DNA from: DASPKT01 sp035626475
GTDB taxonomy: Bacteria > Pseudomonadota > Alphaproteobacteria > Azospirillales > Azospirillaceae
Direction: 5' to 3'
Length of the DNA stretch: 64,000 bases
Assembly (NCBI GenBank): GCA_035626475.1
Contig: DASPNP010000031.1
Location: forward strand, 30,534 to 94,533
Made by a program: the position numbers and the translations under genes. The notes below the pieces were generated by a model. The model worked only from the letters and a program-made list of their open reading frames with translations. It did no database searches and was not told where the DNA came from. Positions within the stretch are counted from its first letter, which is position 1, and every line of letters begins with the position of its first letter. Of the stretch, positions 62,937 through 64,000 are shown one piece after another.

Positions 62937-63116
62937 CGCCTTGTCCGGGCAAATGGCCTTGTCCCCGGAGAGGTGTTCGGCCTAACACTTTAGTAAGGGC
63001 CGCGACCGCAGGCTCCGCCTGTCCGTTCCTCCGGGAACACCAGCCTGAGGCCGAGGGAGGCCCCCGTCCATCATGACCGTCGTTCCCGCCGACCGCCTGC
63101 CGACGATGGCTTCCTG

Positions 63117-64000
63117 ATGCATGGCACCAAGAAGCCGGAGAGCCCGCCGACGCGTACGGTCAATCTGGCGCTGCAGGGCGGCGGCGCGCACGGCGCCTTC
63201 ACATGGGGCGTGCTGGACCGGATGCTGGAGGAGGTGGAGGAAGGCCGCCTGCGCATCGCGGCGCTGAGCGGCACCAGCGCCGGCGCCATGAACGCCGCCG
63301 TCTGCGCCTTCGGCCTGCGCCACGGCCCGGCCGCCGCCCGCACCCTGCTGGGCCGCTTCTGGGCCGCCATGCACAACAAGGCGATCCGGCTGGGCAACCC
63401 CTACCTCTGGCTGCCCTACAACGCCGGCGGCCAGGGTTGGAACTTCGACCACCTGCCGCTGACCGCCACGCTGAACGCGGCGGCGCAGTTCTGGTCGCCC
63501 TACATGGCCCCGCACTACGTCAACCCGCTGACCGACGTGGTCCAGCGGATCGTGGAGGATTTCGGCGTCCTGAACGACCCGCCGGACGGCGTCCCCCACC
63601 TCTACGTCGCCGCCACCAACGTCGGCCGCGGCTCACGCAAGGTGTTCGGGCCGGGCGAGCTGCGCGCGGAGGTGCTGCTGGCGTCGGCCTGCCTGCCGCA
63701 GTCGGCGCAGGCGGTGGAGATCGACGGCGACTACTACTGGGACGGCGGCTTCACCGCCAATCCCGCACTGGAGCCGCTGGTCCGGCACGCCGACGACATG
63801 GTCATCGTCCAGCTGAACCCGTGCGAGCGCGCGGGCAAGCCGCCCATGACCGCCGGCGACATCGCCGACCGCATCAACGAGATCAGCTTCAACATCTCGC
63901 TGGTGCAGGAGATCCAGACGCTGGACCTGGTGAACCGCTTCATGCGCCGCCTGCCCCCGGAGGAGCGGACGGCCCGCATCGTGAACCTGCACCTGCTGTC
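63117..64000 (+). CDS. patatin-like phospholipase, 3' end outside window
   Basis: The first 294 residues of a patatin-family acyl hydrolase. The oxyanion motif GGGAHGAF (21-28), the nucleophile Ser54 in SGTSAGAMN and the aspartate D209 in WDGGF form the Ser-Asp dyad. No signal peptide is seen, so it is probably cytoplasmic or peripheral; PHA-depolymerase-like or phospholipase activity cannot be told apart. The ATG at 63117 lacks a clear ribosome site and overlaps the stop of a 14-codon upstream frame (TGATG). Confidence 0.88.
   Translation, partial: MHGTKKPESPPTRTVNLALQGGGAHGAFTWGVLDRMLEEVEEGRLRIAALSGTSAGAMNAAVCAFGLRHGPAAARTLLGRFWAAMHNKAIRLGNPYLWLPYNAGGQGWNFDHLPLTATLNAAAQFWSPYMAPHYVNPLTDVVQRIVEDFGVLNDPPDGVPHLYVAATNVGRGSRKVFGPGELRAEVLLASACLPQSAQAVEIDGDYYWDGGFTANPALEPLVRHADDMVIVQLNPCERAGKPPMTAGDIADRINEISFNISLVQEIQTLDLVNRFMRRLPPEERTARIVNLHLL

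Overview
The window is a contiguous piece of a GC-rich (about 70 % by eye) alphaproteobacterial chromosome, most likely from the Rhodospirillales/Azospirillales part of the class. The signs are a MucR/Ros regulator, a glyA-nrdR-ribD-ribE-ribB-ribH-nusB-thiL run, a cytochrome bc1 chaperone next to a DUF177 (YceD) gene and rpmF-plsX-fabH-ihfA-merR, a class I PHA synthase, a potassium-independent proton pyrophosphatase and an LdtR-like MarR protein. Almost everything is vertical housekeeping content. There is no prophage, insertion sequence or CRISPR array.

Layout. 1-8.9 kb: tRNA-Glu, an unknown 500-residue protein, recJ, and the block alaC-hom-glpX. 9-16.8 kb: phaC, a TonB-dependent receptor followed at 12 bases by an esterase, a small winged-helix protein, then gamma-carbonic anhydrase, argC and a GNAT. 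16.9-22.8 kb: rplM-rpsI, two small glycine-rich lipoproteins, a hotdog thioesterase, metY, a DEDDh exonuclease, and mntP under a probable yybP-ykoY manganese riboswitch, then cutA. 23-25.3 kb: tRNA-Pro, a possible small RNA, three tiny genes and a thioredoxin-fold/2OG-oxygenase fusion. 25.3-30.4 kb: envelope and lipid operon (cbp3-yceD-rpmF-plsX-fabH-ihfA-merR) with divergent bamE. 30.5-35.6 kb: a DUF2239 pair behind a promoter with twin palindromes, hppA, fliL-like, an epimerase. 35.8-43.2 kb: riboflavin/one-carbon operon and rpiB. 43.2-48.2 kb: mucR, ldtR and a valine-degradation operon. 48.4-53.4 kb: a lipid kinase, a phosphoesterase, an exported M3 peptidase and an exported nuclease. 53.4-54.8 kb: a single AT-rich foreign gene. 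54.8-64 kb: uvrD, purE-purK, an AsmA-like protein and a patatin cut by the window end.

The most unusual object is the AT-rich gene at 53441-54784. It encodes a 447-residue protein with a cysteine-rich middle and a PD-(D/E)XK-type nuclease core, carries its own promoter, and sits exactly between the stop codons of two host genes. It looks like a recently acquired single-gene cargo, possibly a restriction or anti-phage nuclease; that role is an inference.

Other points worth a look are a 122-bp MITE-like element present in two opposite copies (31.5 and 39.7 kb), two smaller palindromic repeat families, the double ACCCGGGT operator before the DUF2239 gene, a long inverted repeat on the mucR promoter, a MucR lacking two of the usual zinc ligands, and a RibB whose GTP cyclohydrolase II half has lost its zinc cysteines. 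All product names come from reading motifs by eye; no database search was run.
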